DNA of 64,000 nt from an uncultured Eubacteriales bacterium (GCA_900316255.1 ONCI01000002.1:21072-85071), one strand, 5' to 3'. Shown: positions 47,196-55,945, numbered from the stretch's first letter. The notes: generated by a model not told the origin, from the letters alone. Translations and numbers: made by a program.

Positions 47196-47678
47196 ATGGA
47201 TTACATCAAAAGCATCCGCCCGCAGCTGGGGCATCAGAAGATCATTCTCAACGCCGCCGGCGCCGTGGTGTGCCGGGAGGGAAAGATCCTGCTGCAGCAC
47301 CGCAGCGACAACGCCGCCTGGGGCCTTCCCGGCGGGATCCTGGAGCTGGACGAGACCTATGAAGAGGCCGCTATCCGGGAAGTCCGGGAGGAGACCGGGC
47401 TCACGGTGCGCCTCACCGCCCTGCTGGGGATCTACCACAACTATGACATGATGTGGCCCAACGGAGACCGGGCCCACACCATCGGGGCCTATTATACCGC
47501 GGAGATCCTCTCGGGCGAACCCAGGGTTGACGAGGAGTCCCTGGAGCTGCGCTTCTTCGCCCGGGAAGAGTTGCCGGAGCTCTGCTTCCTCGATCACCGG
47601 CTGGCGGTAGAGGCCTATTTCCAGGGCGTCCGGCTGCCCCTGCTGCCGGAGAACGGCAAAAAAGAGGCGGCGCCATGA
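47196..47678 (+). CDS. Nudix hydrolase
   Basis: 160 residues. Nudix box G-x5-E-x7-R-E-V-x-E-E-x-G at about 46-68 ('EAAIREVREETGL' is its core). First strand 'INAAGAVVCREGKILLQHRS'. Hydrolyses a nucleoside diphosphate linked to another group; substrate undefined, one of many housecleaning or signalling Nudix enzymes. Overlaps the next gene by four bases. Confidence 0.93.
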   Translation: MDYIKSIRPQLGHQKIILNAAGAVVCREGKILLQHRSDNAAWGLPGGILELDETYEEAAIREVREETGLTVRLTALLGIYHNYDMMWPNGDRAHTIGAYYTAEILSGEPRVDEESLELRFFAREELPELCFLDHRLAVEAYFQGVRLPLLPENGKKEAAP

Positions 47679-48457
47679 TCACGGAGAGCTTCGATCCCCT
47701 CTCCCGGGAGATCATCACCCCGGAACAGGCCGTCCCCCCGGAGGCCCTGGCTCTGGCAAAGGAGTGGAAGCTTGAGACCTTTATCGTCTTCTTTTCCCGC
47801 AAGCTTCTTTTGGCTCTCACGGAGAGCGGCGCCATTGAGCCGCTGCACCCGGAGCTCAGCATCGGCTCCGCCGCCGGGAAGAACCCCATCTACCGGGTGA
47901 AGGACAGCCGGATCGGCGTTGCCCTCTCCGGCATCGGCGCGCCCGCCGCGGCCGGCGTGCTGGAGGAGCTGCGGGTCCAGTTCGGGACCCGGCGTTTTCT
48001 GGTCTTCGGCTCCTGCGGCGCGCTGACGCCCATCCCCGAGGGGCGGCTGATCCTGCCCACGGCGGCAGTCCGGGACGAGGGCACCAGCTTCCACTATGCC
48101 CCGGCCGCGGAGGAGATCGCCCTCCCCAATGCCGAAAGGCTCGCTCCGATCCTGGATGCGTTGGAGATCCCCTATGTCCGGGGCAAGACCTGGACCACCG
48201 ACGCCTTCTACCGGGAGACGGAGGAAAATCTGCGCCGGCGGGTGGAGCAGGGCTGCGTCTGCGTGGAGATGGAGTGCAGCGCCCTGCAGGCCCTCTGCGA
48301 TTTCCGGGGGCTGGAGTTTTACTCCTTCCTCTACAGCGCCGATTCCCTCCATGGCAGCTGGGACCGGCGGATCCTGGGGGATCTGGAGGCGGACAGCCGC
48401 CTGCGCTACTTCGCTCTGGCCAAAGAGATCGCCCTTCGGCTGGAAGGAGTGAGCTGA
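47675..48457 (+). CDS. Nucleoside phosphorylase (PNP/UDP superfamily)
   Basis: 260 residues. Superfamily motifs: 'VALSGIGAPAAAGVLEELRV' (about 81-100, the phosphate-binding GxG region), 'LVFGSCGALTPIPEGRLILP' (about 108-127) and the ribose/substrate glutamate site 'CVCVEMECSALQALCDFRGL' (about 193-212). Closest in style to uridine phosphorylases. Salvages bases from nucleosides in the cytoplasm. Confidence 0.88.
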   Translation: MITESFDPLSREIITPEQAVPPEALALAKEWKLETFIVFFSRKLLLALTESGAIEPLHPELSIGSAAGKNPIYRVKDSRIGVALSGIGAPAAAGVLEELRVQFGTRRFLVFGSCGALTPIPEGRLILPTAAVRDEGTSFHYAPAAEEIALPNAERLAPILDALEIPYVRGKTWTTDAFYRETEENLRRRVEQGCVCVEMECSALQALCDFRGLEFYSFLYSADSLHGSWDRRILGDLEADSRLRYFALAKEIALRLEGVS

Positions 48458-48458
48458 A

Positions 48459-48722
48459 ATGGCAAAAGTGAAGATCACCGTCACCGAAAGCCGCTGCCGG
48501 GACGGCAGCTGCCAAAAGGGAGACGTGTTTCTCGTGGAGGGGCTCTGCCCGCCGCTCTGCCACGAGCTTTGGAACAGCATCTATCCCCAGGTCTTCGCGC
48601 TCCTGAACGGAGCGAGCCTGGACCGCGGAGATACGAAAGCCCGCTGCTTTGACGGCGCCTGTCCCGACGGAGGCCGGGTCAAGGTCCACGGTGAAGTGGC
48701 GGAAGACGAAAGCAATTCTTGA
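48459..48722 (+). CDS. TIGR04076 family protein
   Basis: 87 residues, typical small size. Starts 'MAKVKITVTESRCRDGSCQK' and has 'LCPPLCHELWNSIYPQVFAL' (about 29-48), the family core, then 'TKARCFDGACPDGGRVKV' with paired cysteines that may bind metal. Function unknown; conserved in anaerobes and often near redox or stress genes. One base after the phosphorylase stop. Confidence 0.85.
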   Translation: MAKVKITVTESRCRDGSCQKGDVFLVEGLCPPLCHELWNSIYPQVFALLNGASLDRGDTKARCFDGACPDGGRVKVHGEVAEDESNS

Positions 48723-48745
48723 CTGACATACAGGAGGATCGAAAT

Positions 48746-49420
48746 ATGAGCAAGCATGCGGATCTGGGAACCGGCATCCTTGACGCCCTGAAGGGGCGTT
48801 TCGCCCTGGAAAAGCTGGACATCGGTGCCGACGCCCGTCTCAGCAAAAGCGGCATGGTTTTTGAGACCGAGTCCTACGCGGTAAAGGATCTGGGGCACCT
48901 GTGCATACTCCGGATGAAGGCCTTTCTGGGTCTCATGAAAATGGAGACCGTGGTCCTGGCGGTGAAGGAAAAGGACCTGCCCCTCTTCAATCTGGACTGG
49001 GTCAGCGCCGCCGGGAAGGAGACGATGCTCGCCGAGCTCTACGACACCCAGCTTCAGCCCCTGCCGGAAAAGGCACTTGGGCGCTTTCAGGCCCTGAAGG
49101 ACCGGGACGGGGACCTGCCTCAGCGGGAAAAGAAGCCCAGCTGGTACGACTCCATCCTCTATCCCTGCTCCTACGATCACGCGGGAAAGGGACTGAGCGA
49201 GCGCTTCAACGCCGCGGCCCGGGGCTACATCAAGGAGTTTCTGGCCCTGGCGGATCAGGCGCCTGCCTGTGACGCCGCTGAGAAGGGCAAAAAGATCCGC
49301 GCCTTTGCGGAGACGCTGGTGAAGGAAGGCGGCCCCGCCGTGGACACCATGACCAAACTCTTCGGCGCCGAGGCTGCCGGCCGGGTCATTCTCCGGCACA
49401 TGTATGGCACGGAAGACTGA
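48746..49420 (+). CDS. Hypothetical cytoplasmic protein
   Basis: 224 residues from the ATG at 48746 (AGGAGG upstream; another in-frame ATG at 48719 overlaps the preceding stop and has no site). Mixed alpha/beta with conserved-looking Trp/Tyr text: 'FNLDWVSAAGKETMLAELYD' and 'PSWYDSILYPCSYDHAGKGL'. No signal peptide or membrane helix. Not recognised. A loose similarity in size and pattern to ferredoxin-dependent bilin reductases is noted but not claimed. It overlaps the following lipoprotein gene by 17 bases. Confidence 0.65.
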   Translation: MSKHADLGTGILDALKGRFALEKLDIGADARLSKSGMVFETESYAVKDLGHLCILRMKAFLGLMKMETVVLAVKEKDLPLFNLDWVSAAGKETMLAELYDTQLQPLPEKALGRFQALKDRDGDLPQREKKPSWYDSILYPCSYDHAGKGLSERFNAAARGYIKEFLALADQAPACDAAEKGKKIRAFAETLVKEGGPAVDTMTKLFGAEAAGRVILRHMYGTED

Positions 49421-50579
49421 AGCGCTGCTTCTGCCGGTATTGGCGGCCTTATGCCTGCTCTGCGCCTGCGGCGGCTCGGCAAGCGTGCCCGCCGCTTCCC
49501 CTCTTCCAACGGCTGAGCCGAGTCTTGTGACGACGCCGGAGCCGAGTCCTCTGGCGACCCCGGAGCCGAGTCCTCTGGCAAACCCGGCCCCCACGGAGTG
49601 GACCTTGACCGGGGAGCGCGCAGAGGAGATCCTGGCCCTGGCGGAGATCCCCACCCTGCGCCGCATCGACGCCGCAGGCAGCGCGGAATACGCCGCGCTC
49701 CGGGAGCTGCGCCGGCTGCTGCCGGACTGTGAGATCCGCTGGACCGTCCCGCTGCAGGGCGAGGTCTACCCCGACGACGCCGAGACGCTTTCCCTCTCCT
49801 CCGTCGAGGGTCTGGAGCAGGCCATGGAGGGTCTGCCGGAGTTGAAAACCGTGGAGCTGCGGGACTTCACACCGGACTTTAGCCTGATGGATCGGCTCTA
49901 TGAGAAGTACCCGGAGGTGGACTTTCTCTGGAGCTTCACCTTCGGCCGGGAGGGGCACAAGCAGTGGACCGTGTCCAGCGACTGCAGCTGCTTTTCCTCT
50001 CTCTGGACCGGAAGCGAGGCATACCGCTATACGGAGGAGGACTACTATCCTCTGCTGCGCTTCTGCCGCCATCTGCGGGCCCTGGATCTGGGCCACAGCG
50101 ACATTGAGGACCTGAGCCTCATCGGCGAGCTCCGGGAGCTGCAGGTTCTGATCCTGGCGGACAATCCCCGCATCAAGGACATCTCCCCGCTGGGAAATCT
50201 CCACGAGCTCATGTATCTGGAACTCTTCCTGTGCTGCGACATTGAAGATTTCAGCTGTCTCTATTCCATGCCGAAGATGATGGACCTGAACCTGTCCTAC
50301 TGCCGGAATCTGGAAGATGTGAGTTTTATCGACTCCATGCCCGATTTTCGCAGCGGCTGGTTTCGCAACAGCAAGGTGACCTGGGCCATGGTCAAGCCCT
50401 ATCTGGACAGCCGGGGGCAGGAGCTCCGCTTTGTGGTGGGCTCGCCGGCGGATCTCTCTTCGATCTACGGCGGCTGGCGGGATACCGAGCGAAGCCGGGC
50501 CATCCGAAAAGCCTTTCTCCACTGGAAAGAGGTGGGGGAATTCCGTTCCTGGGATGATGTGGTCTACCGGAGCCGATAA
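49404..50579 (+). CDS. Leucine-rich-repeat lipoprotein
   Basis: 391 residues. Lipobox 'LAALCLLCACG' gives a lipidated Cys at about 22. Next a Pro/Ser/Glu spacer with a 24-base tandem repeat in DNA ('PEPSPLATPEPSPLANP'). LRR motifs from about 200 to 310: 'LRALDLGHSDIEDLSLIGEL', 'LQVLILADNPRIKDISPLGN' and 'LMYLELFLCCDIEDFSCLYS'. These form an exposed curved surface for protein or ligand binding. Last gene of the operon; terminator follows the TAA. Confidence 0.88.
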   Translation: MARKTEALLLPVLAALCLLCACGGSASVPAASPLPTAEPSLVTTPEPSPLATPEPSPLANPAPTEWTLTGERAEEILALAEIPTLRRIDAAGSAEYAALRELRRLLPDCEIRWTVPLQGEVYPDDAETLSLSSVEGLEQAMEGLPELKTVELRDFTPDFSLMDRLYEKYPEVDFLWSFTFGREGHKQWTVSSDCSCFSSLWTGSEAYRYTEEDYYPLLRFCRHLRALDLGHSDIEDLSLIGELRELQVLILADNPRIKDISPLGNLHELMYLELFLCCDIEDFSCLYSMPKMMDLNLSYCRNLEDVSFIDSMPDFRSGWFRNSKVTWAMVKPYLDSRGQELRFVVGSPADLSSIYGGWRDTERSRAIRKAFLHWKEVGEFRSWDDVVYRSR

Positions 50580-50580
50580 G

Positions 50581-50627
50581 AAAACGTGCGGCGAATTCGC
50601 GATCTTTACGAATCCGCCGCACGTTTT
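50581..50627 (+). terminator. Terminator of the SpoIIE-phosphatase operon
   Basis: AAAACGTGCGGCG (50581-50593) and CGCCGCACGTTTT (50615-50627); the loop holds GAATTCG...CGAAT, the same core as in the dispersed palindromic elements. Confidence 0.88.
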
Positions 50628-50649
50628 CTCGTTGTCCTTTGATGATCCG

Positions 50650-50685
50650 AAAGGCGGACGGCCAATGGCCGTCCCTACGGCCGCC
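50650..50685. repeat. GGACGGCCAATGGCCGTCC mini-palindrome
   Basis: GGACGGCCA/TGGCCGTCC hairpin followed by CTACGG. Nothing else is recognised between 50686 and 50793. Confidence 0.6.
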
Positions 50686-50793
50686 TGCGTTTCGCACCCA
50701 AGTCAGAGACGAACTTCGCTCGTCCGCCAAATCGCAGAACAGCCGTGTTCGTCTTCCGCGCCGGGGAAGGCTTTGGTGCCGCTGCCTGTGGTA

Positions 50794-51837
50794 TCAATAC
50801 TCGTCGAAGAAGGCCTCGTCCCGGACCCAGCAGGCATAGAGGATAACGCCATCCTCCGTTCCGGCATTGGCAACGGGCTTGCCGTCTTCATCCAGGATCT
50901 GCTCTCCGGTCCCCGCCGGGCCGGTGAAATAGCCCTTGAACAGAAAGCCCGGCAGCTCGGGAGGCGTGACGTTCTTCTCAATCTCCCCGTTCAGGGCGCT
51001 GACGCTGCGCTCCGGCAGCAGCGCTTCCCCTGCGGCGAGCTCCCCGGTCCCGTCGCTGAAATACGCCCGGCCTTCCACCAGGTCATACATGCCGACCCGC
51101 CCGTCGCTGAGGCGCAGACAGGGCAGATAATCCCGCACGGGCTCGTCCTCCTGCCAGATGCGGCAGGCATAGATCCGCAGATCGTACTCTCCCTCGATGT
51201 CATGGGTCCCGGCGATCTCCATATCCATGTGCTGGCGGGAGAAGAGGAAGAGGTGCTGCTCGCAGGGCTCCTCGAATTCATAGAGGGTCCGGCCGTTGAC
51301 CACGTCCGGGTACTTGTAATTGCCCGGCCGGAACCAGGCGACCGTGCGCAGGGCGGAATCCTCATACTGGCTGTACTGGATGCCGGTGACGGTATAGAAG
51401 TGGGCGGGATTGCCCTGGCTCATGTGATAGCCCACTTCCATGTACATGTGATTGTCCCGGTTGAAGCAGCCGAAGAACCAGGTGTCCTTCACTTTGAAGC
51501 CGCCGGGGCACTCAAAATCCAGGTAAAAGCGGGTGTTGTTGGTGGGCGAAATACCGGTGTCGATATAGGTCTGGGCGTCCAGGGTGGAGTTGGTGCAGGC
51601 GGCGTAATCCAGAAGCCTGTATTCCTCCGGCAGCAGATCGTCCCGCAGCGTGATCTCGGTCTTCAGGTCCGGCGTGGGCATGGGCTCCGGCGTAGGCTCG
51701 GGCGTGGGTTCCGGCGATGCCTCCGGAGCGGATACGCTGATTCCCTCTTCCTCCGGTACGATCTCTGCCGTCCTGCCACAGGCAGCAAGGCCGAGAACCA
51801 GCATGCCCAGCAGAATGAACAACAGAATCTTCTTCAT
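50794..51837 (-). CDS. Lipoprotein with lectin-like region and terminal InlB/Flg_new-type repeat
   Basis: 347 residues. Start at 51837 (GGGGATAG upstream), giving signal peptide 'MKKILLFILLGMLVLGLAAC' with the lipidated Cys at 20; a longer frame to 51900 has no site. A Pro/Glu/Thr spacer follows ('SPEPTPEPTPEPMPTPD', about 40-57). The region about 75-260 contains Trp/Tyr-rich strands ('FECPGGFKVKDTWFFGCFNR'), compatible with a jelly-roll or LamG-like fold. The end 'FLFKGYFTGPAGTGEQILDE' (about 305-324) is a Listeria-Bacteroides (Flg_new) repeat. Likely surface binding protein; no known family for the whole. Confidence 0.7.
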   Translation of the reverse strand: MKKILLFILLGMLVLGLAACGRTAEIVPEEEGISVSAPEASPEPTPEPTPEPMPTPDLKTEITLRDDLLPEEYRLLDYAACTNSTLDAQTYIDTGISPTNNTRFYLDFECPGGFKVKDTWFFGCFNRDNHMYMEVGYHMSQGNPAHFYTVTGIQYSQYEDSALRTVAWFRPGNYKYPDVVNGRTLYEFEEPCEQHLFLFSRQHMDMEIAGTHDIEGEYDLRIYACRIWQEDEPVRDYLPCLRLSDGRVGMYDLVEGRAYFSDGTGELAAGEALLPERSVSALNGEIEKNVTPPELPGFLFKGYFTGPAGTGEQILDEDGKPVANAGTEDGVILYACWVRDEAFFDEY

Positions 51838-51922
51838 CAGGCTATCCCCTTCCGCATTTTCTTCTCCGGTAATCATAGGCACATTCGAGGCTTTTGTCAA
51901 TGCCTTCTCCTTCCCAAACTCT

Positions 51923-51950
51923 TTTCAAAGCGTCTCCGCTGTGCTATGAT
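51923..51950 (+). promoter_or_regulatory. Extended -10 promoter of the TraX-like gene
   Basis: TTTCAA (51923-51928), a 16-base spacer, TGC then TATGAT (51945-51950). Confidence 0.7.
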
Positions 51951-51995
51951 AAAGAGGCCGACAAAACGGCAGCAAGCGAAGGAGGGGGCCTCCCT

Positions 51996-52718
51996 ATGAT
52001 ACAACAGTCTGTTTTCCCGGAGCGCTTCCGGGTGATGAGCGGCAGCGCCCTGAAGGTGCTGGCCATGGTCGCCATGCTGGTGGACCACTCCGCCATCTGC
52101 TTTCAGCCGCTGCTGAACCGCTATCTGTTCACCCTTTTTGATGTCCGCTTCACGCCCTATGTTCTGCTGCGGGGCTTCGGGCGCATCGCCTTCCCCATCT
52201 TCTGCGTTTTGCTGGCGGAGGGCTTTCGCCACACCCGGGACCCCAGGCGCTATGCTCTCAGCCTGTTTCTCTTTGCCCTGATCTCCGAGGTTCCCTATGA
52301 CCTCTTCAACTGCGGGGCTCTGCCCTTTGAGCGGCAGAACGTGTTCTTCACCCTGCTGCTGGGGCATCTGGGCATCTGGTGTCTGAAACGCTTCCGCCAA
52401 ACGCCTCTGCCCAGCAGCCTGACGCTGATCGCCTTGGGGATCTGCGCGGCAAAGCTGAACGCGGACTACGGCTGGAAGGGCTTTCTGCTGATCCTGCTGC
52501 TCTATCTTCTGGCGGAGCAGCCCGTGGTCCAGGCTTTTGCGGGCATCACCCTACTGGGCTGGCCCGGCGGCGTGGCCTGTGCCTTTCCCTTCCTGAACCT
52601 CTATAACGGGGAGCGGGGCTTTGTGCGCGGCAAGGCCGCCAAGTACTTCTTCTACTGCTTCTATCCCGTGCATCTCACCATCCTCTGGCTGCTCCACCGG
52701 CACTTCTTCGGGTACTGA
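51996..52718 (+). CDS. TraX family membrane protein
   Basis: 240 residues with about seven membrane helices. 'SALKVLAMVAMLVDHSAICF' (about 15-34) is the TraX family's opening, with 'GRIAFPIFCVLLAEGFRHTR' (about 66-85) and 'YFFYCFYPVHLTILWLLHR' near the end. Start at 51996 has GGAGGG upstream. Some TraX proteins acetylate conjugative pilin, but in Firmicutes most are chromosomal and act on unknown, perhaps surface-polymer, targets. No conjugation genes are nearby. Confidence 0.88.
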   Translation: MIQQSVFPERFRVMSGSALKVLAMVAMLVDHSAICFQPLLNRYLFTLFDVRFTPYVLLRGFGRIAFPIFCVLLAEGFRHTRDPRRYALSLFLFALISEVPYDLFNCGALPFERQNVFFTLLLGHLGIWCLKRFRQTPLPSSLTLIALGICAAKLNADYGWKGFLLILLLYLLAEQPVVQAFAGITLLGWPGGVACAFPFLNLYNGERGFVRGKAAKYFFYCFYPVHLTILWLLHRHFFGY

Positions 52719-52777
52719 CCGAGTATGAAAAAGGGCGTGCTGAAAAACGAAAGAACAGGCGGAGACCTTGGACTTCG

Positions 52778-52920
52778 CGTAGGGGAGGGGCTCGCCCCTC
52801 CCGGCAGCACAATGACTTTTCATGAAAAAGATCTGTGAACTCGCAGATGGTACGAATTCGCCGAACACTCTTCGCTATACGAGCCTGCTTCCGCCGGGAG
52901 GGCACAAGGCCCTCCCCTAC
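52778..52920. repeat. Palindromic dispersed element, copy C
   Basis: Ends CGTAGGGGAGGGGCTCGCC and GGCCCTCCCCTACG; the centre includes CGAATTCGCCGAAC. Flanks (AGGGCGTGCTG) also resemble copy A. Confidence 0.88.
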
Positions 52921-52960
52921 GGCGGTGACTGCGGCGTACGCCTTTTACTGTAAGGTCAAA

Positions 52961-52990
52961 AAAAGACTGTGAACAAGAATTCACAGTCTT
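52961..52990 (-). terminator. Terminator after the phosphoribosyltransferase gene
   Basis: AAAGACTGTGAA (52961-52972) and TTCACAGTCTTT (52979-52990), with A/T runs on both sides. Confidence 0.92.
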
Positions 52991-53007
52991 TTTCATTGTT
53001 TTCCCGC

Positions 53008-53562
53008 TCAGTCCTTGACGGTGCCGTCGGCGTTGAAGAGCGGGAGCTTGCCCAGGACGATGATATCGTCCCGATCATAGGCTTCGCCCTCGGCCAGAAC
53101 GGCCATCTTGCCGGCAATGATGCCGCCGGCCTGGTTGACCAGCTCTTCCGTCGCCCGCAGGCTCTCGCCGGTGGAGATCACGTCGTCCAGGATCAGGATG
53201 CGCTTGCCCTTGATCATCTCGGCGTCGGCCTTGTCCAGCACCAGCTTCTGCACATGCATGGTGGTGATGGAGCGGACGCTGACCTCAAAGACGTCGGTCA
53301 TGTAGGCCTTGGCGCCCTTGCGGGCCACAAAGTACTTCTCCGCACCACTCTGGCGGGCCATCTCGTACAGCAGGGGGATGGACTTGGCCTCGGGAGCCAG
53401 CAGGTAGTCATACTCTGGAGCCTTTTTCAGCAGCTCGGCGGCGCAGTGGACGGTGAGCTCCACATCGCCGAACATGACGAAAGCGCCGATGTACAGATCG
53501 TCCGTGACCTTGCAGATGGGCAGATCCCTCTTCAGGCCGCAGATGTCCATTTCATAAGTCAT
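53008..53562 (-). CDS. Purine-type phosphoribosyltransferase (adenine PRT-like)
   Basis: 184 residues. The PRPP-binding motif is 'RILILDDVISTGESLRA' (about 122-138). An upstream purine-site loop 'YLLAPEAKSIPLLYEMARQS' (about 53-72) and 'YFVARKGAKAYMTDVFEVSV' are typical of Apt/Xpt proteins. Combines a purine base with PRPP for salvage. Whether adenine or xanthine is used is uncertain; the length suits adenine phosphoribosyltransferase-like proteins of Clostridia. Single gene. Confidence 0.85.
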   Translation of the reverse strand: MTYEMDICGLKRDLPICKVTDDLYIGAFVMFGDVELTVHCAAELLKKAPEYDYLLAPEAKSIPLLYEMARQSGAEKYFVARKGAKAYMTDVFEVSVRSITTMHVQKLVLDKADAEMIKGKRILILDDVISTGESLRATEELVNQAGGIIAGKMAVLAEGEAYDRDDIIVLGKLPLFNADGTVKD

Positions 53563-53688
53563 GGGGTTTCCCTCCTATGTGAATTCAATATTACGACTCA
53601 TTCCCTCGGTATTCCACCGGAACACCGATATTTTATTTTACAGGAAACGCGGAAAAAATCAAGAGGGAAAATGGTCGAAATACAAAGA

Positions 53689-53712
53689 ACCGCAGGTTTT
53701 CAGGCCTGCGGT
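53689..53712 (-). terminator. Terminator after the HtrA gene
   Basis: ACCGCAGG (53689-53696) and CCTGCGGT (53705-53712), followed on the minus strand by TCTTTGTATTT. Confidence 0.78.
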
Positions 53713-53760
53713 CCTTCGTTTGGGAGAAAAGAGAGGATATAGGAGTAGAAAAGCATCAAA

Positions 53761-55341
53761 TCAGGGTTCCGCGGCAGGCGCCGCGGATTCCGCCTCAGGG
53801 GTGCGCTCGTCGAACACGATGGTGACGGTGCGGCTCTCCCCGGCACGGTAGTAGGTCAGCTCCGCGCTGTCGCCGGCATTGTACTGGCGGATGGCGGAAC
53901 GCAGATCGGAGGGGCTCTCGATGGTCACATCGTCCAGGGCGGTGATGATGTCCCCGGCAGTGAGCCCGGCCTTTTCGGCCGCGGAGCCCTGGGACACGTC
54001 GGCCACATAGGCGCCGAGGGGCATGTTGTAATACTGGGCGACCATGGCGTTGTAGCGCTCATCGGTCCAGATGCCCAGGTAAGCCTTGCCGGTGACATAG
54101 CCCTTGGTGACCAGATCCTCGGCGATGCGGGCGGCGTCGCTGCTGGGGATGGCGAAGCCCAGGCCTTCCACGTCACTGCCGCTGTTCTTGGCGGTGACGA
54201 TGCCGACCACTTCGCCCTTGGTGTTATACACAGGGCCGCCGGAGTTGCCGTGGTTCACGGCGGCGTCCAGTTGGAACATGGGGATATCGTTGGCACCCTC
54301 GGTGGTGATGCTGCGGTTCAGGGCGCTGACATGGCCGGTGCTCATGGAAAACTCCAGCTCGCCCAGGGGATTGCCCACCACATAGATCTCGTCGCCCACC
54401 TGCATCTCGTCGCTGTTGCCCAGCACCGCAGCCTGCAGGCCGCTGGCCTCGATCTTCAAAACGGCCAAGTCGTTTACCTCTTCCTTGCCCACGATCCGGG
54501 CCTCATATCTGGTGCCGTCGTAGAGCATAACGGTCACCGGCAGGCTGCCCTTATCCGCGTCCTCGACCACGTGATAGTTGGTAAGGATGTAGCCGTCCTC
54601 GGAGAGGATGAAGCCGGAGCCGGATACGGTGCCGGTCTGGGTGCCGAAAAAGCTCTGGGTGGTCACCTTGGTGGTGATGCCCACCACCTGGCTGCAGGCC
54701 AGCTGATAGATCTGGGCCGGGCTCATCTGGCCGGCGACGCTGGCAACGTGGGAGACCGCCGAGCTCTGGCGCTCGGCCGCCGCGGCAACGGCTGCGGCAG
54801 TCTCGGCGTCCGCCTGGCTGTTCGCCTCCAGCGCCGTCTCCAGGGCCTGGAAGCGTTTGTTGCTGGCAAAGGTGCTGAACCCGGCGCCCACACAGCCGCC
54901 CAGCAGGGCGCAGACCAGGCACAGGGCCACAGCGCCGCGCAGGCCCAGCTGCCGCCTGGCGGCAGACTTTGCGCGCTTCTCCTTCTCCTGCCGCACAGGA
55001 GGGGTATAGTAGCGGGGCGGCGTGGTAGTGGAACCCGCCGGTTCAAAGTGCGCGTCGGCATAGACGGGCGGCTTCTCTTCCGGGCGGTAGCCGGCGCTTT
55101 CGTACCAGCTGTTCTCCGCGGCACGGCTCTCCGCCTCGGGAGCGGCTTCCTCCGTCCCGGTCGGTTCCGGCGCCGCGGAGGGCTCCGCTTCCATCGCGGG
55201 CTCGCTTTCCTCAGCGGCTGGAGCGGCTGCCTCGGTTTCCGGTGCAGCTTTCTCCGCCATGGGAGAAGCAGATTCCATATTGTCGGCTTCCGCTTCGGTC
55301 ACGGAAGCTTCTGTCTCAACTCTTTCTTCGAGTTCCGACAT
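53761..55341 (-). CDS. HtrA/DegP-like S1C serine protease with PDZ domain
   Basis: 526 residues. An unusual cytoplasmic N-terminus of about 130 residues rich in Glu/Ala/Pro, then one helix (about 136-156, 'GAVALCLVCALLGGCVGAGF'), a coiled-coil-like linker (about 163-195) and the S1C protease (about 215-420): His in 'LTNYHVVEDADKG' (about 256), Asp in 'EEVNDLAVLKIEA' (about 290), Ser in 'AAVNHGNSGGPVYNTKGE' (about 366). A single PDZ follows (about 430-510, 'AAEKAGLTAGDIITALDDVT'). It degrades misfolded exported proteins. AAAGAGG precedes the ATG. Confidence 0.93.
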   Translation of the reverse strand: MSELEERVETEASVTEAEADNMESASPMAEKAAPETEAAAPAAEESEPAMEAEPSAAPEPTGTEEAAPEAESRAAENSWYESAGYRPEEKPPVYADAHFEPAGSTTTPPRYYTPPVRQEKEKRAKSAARRQLGLRGAVALCLVCALLGGCVGAGFSTFASNKRFQALETALEANSQADAETAAAVAAAAERQSSAVSHVASVAGQMSPAQIYQLACSQVVGITTKVTTQSFFGTQTGTVSGSGFILSEDGYILTNYHVVEDADKGSLPVTVMLYDGTRYEARIVGKEEVNDLAVLKIEASGLQAAVLGNSDEMQVGDEIYVVGNPLGELEFSMSTGHVSALNRSITTEGANDIPMFQLDAAVNHGNSGGPVYNTKGEVVGIVTAKNSGSDVEGLGFAIPSSDAARIAEDLVTKGYVTGKAYLGIWTDERYNAMVAQYYNMPLGAYVADVSQGSAAEKAGLTAGDIITALDDVTIESPSDLRSAIRQYNAGDSAELTYYRAGESRTVTIVFDERTPEAESAAPAAEP

Positions 55342-55423
55342 GCTCAGGACCTCTTTTGCTTTTATTTTATGGTCCTAAAATACCCCCGATTTATGTCTTT
55401 GGCATGAACAAAGCTCAAAATGA

Positions 55424-55945
55424 TTATGAACAATCGCCGCTGCAAAGCAGGCTTTTCCTTGCCACCAGGATCATCCCGCCCTCCTGCTCCACCTGGCGGA
55501 TCACAGAAAAGCCGTTTTTCCTCCAGAAGTGGGCGGCCTGCGGATTGTCCCGGTCGATCCCCAGAAGCACGGCGCCGTACCCGCTCTTCCCCAGGCAGGC
55601 GCAGACTTCTCCGATGATCTCCGAGCCGATCCCCCGTCCCTGGAGGCTTTTGTTCATCATGAAGAAGCCGATAAAGCAGTCCCGCTCCTCCGGGTAGCCG
55701 TCGACCAGGTCCATGACCGCGACGAGGATGTCCCCGTCAAAGAAGCCCACATAGTATTTGTCGGCAAGCGTCTTCCCCGGCGGTGTGATATGCAGGTCCC
55801 GGAGGATCTCCTCCCGGGAGATCTGCCTGCCGCAGTACGCGTAATACTGGGTGTTTTCCCGGCAGAGAGCCAGAATCGCATCCGCGTCGGCGTCCCGCAG
55901 GACACGGACCCGGCAGCGCCTGCTCAGTTTCGTAAGATCGATCAT
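55424..55945 (-). CDS. GNAT family N-acetyltransferase
   Basis: 173 residues from the ATG at 55945 (GGCGGTGA upstream); an open frame reaching 56035 runs over the promoter region. Acetyl-CoA motif A is 'SLQGRGIGSEIIGEVCACLG' (about 106-125), with R-x-x-G-x-G/A, and motif B ends 'NPQAAHFWRKNGFSVIRQ'. Acts on an unknown amine in the cytoplasm. Ends about 80 bases before the convergent... same-strand HtrA start, so it may be upstream of htrA in one unit. Confidence 0.88.
   Translation of the reverse strand: MIDLTKLSRRCRVRVLRDADADAILALCRENTQYYAYCGRQISREEILRDLHITPPGKTLADKYYVGFFDGDILVAVMDLVDGYPEERDCFIGFFMMNKSLQGRGIGSEIIGEVCACLGKSGYGAVLLGIDRDNPQAAHFWRKNGFSVIRQVEQEGGMILVARKSLLCSGDCS

Noticed and set aside
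48746-49420. Bilin reductase (PcyA-like) assignment
   Set aside because: Only length and a loose pattern agree; no motif confirms it.
52740-52777. Small gene after traX
   Set aside because: No ribosome site and the text belongs to the flank of the palindromic element.
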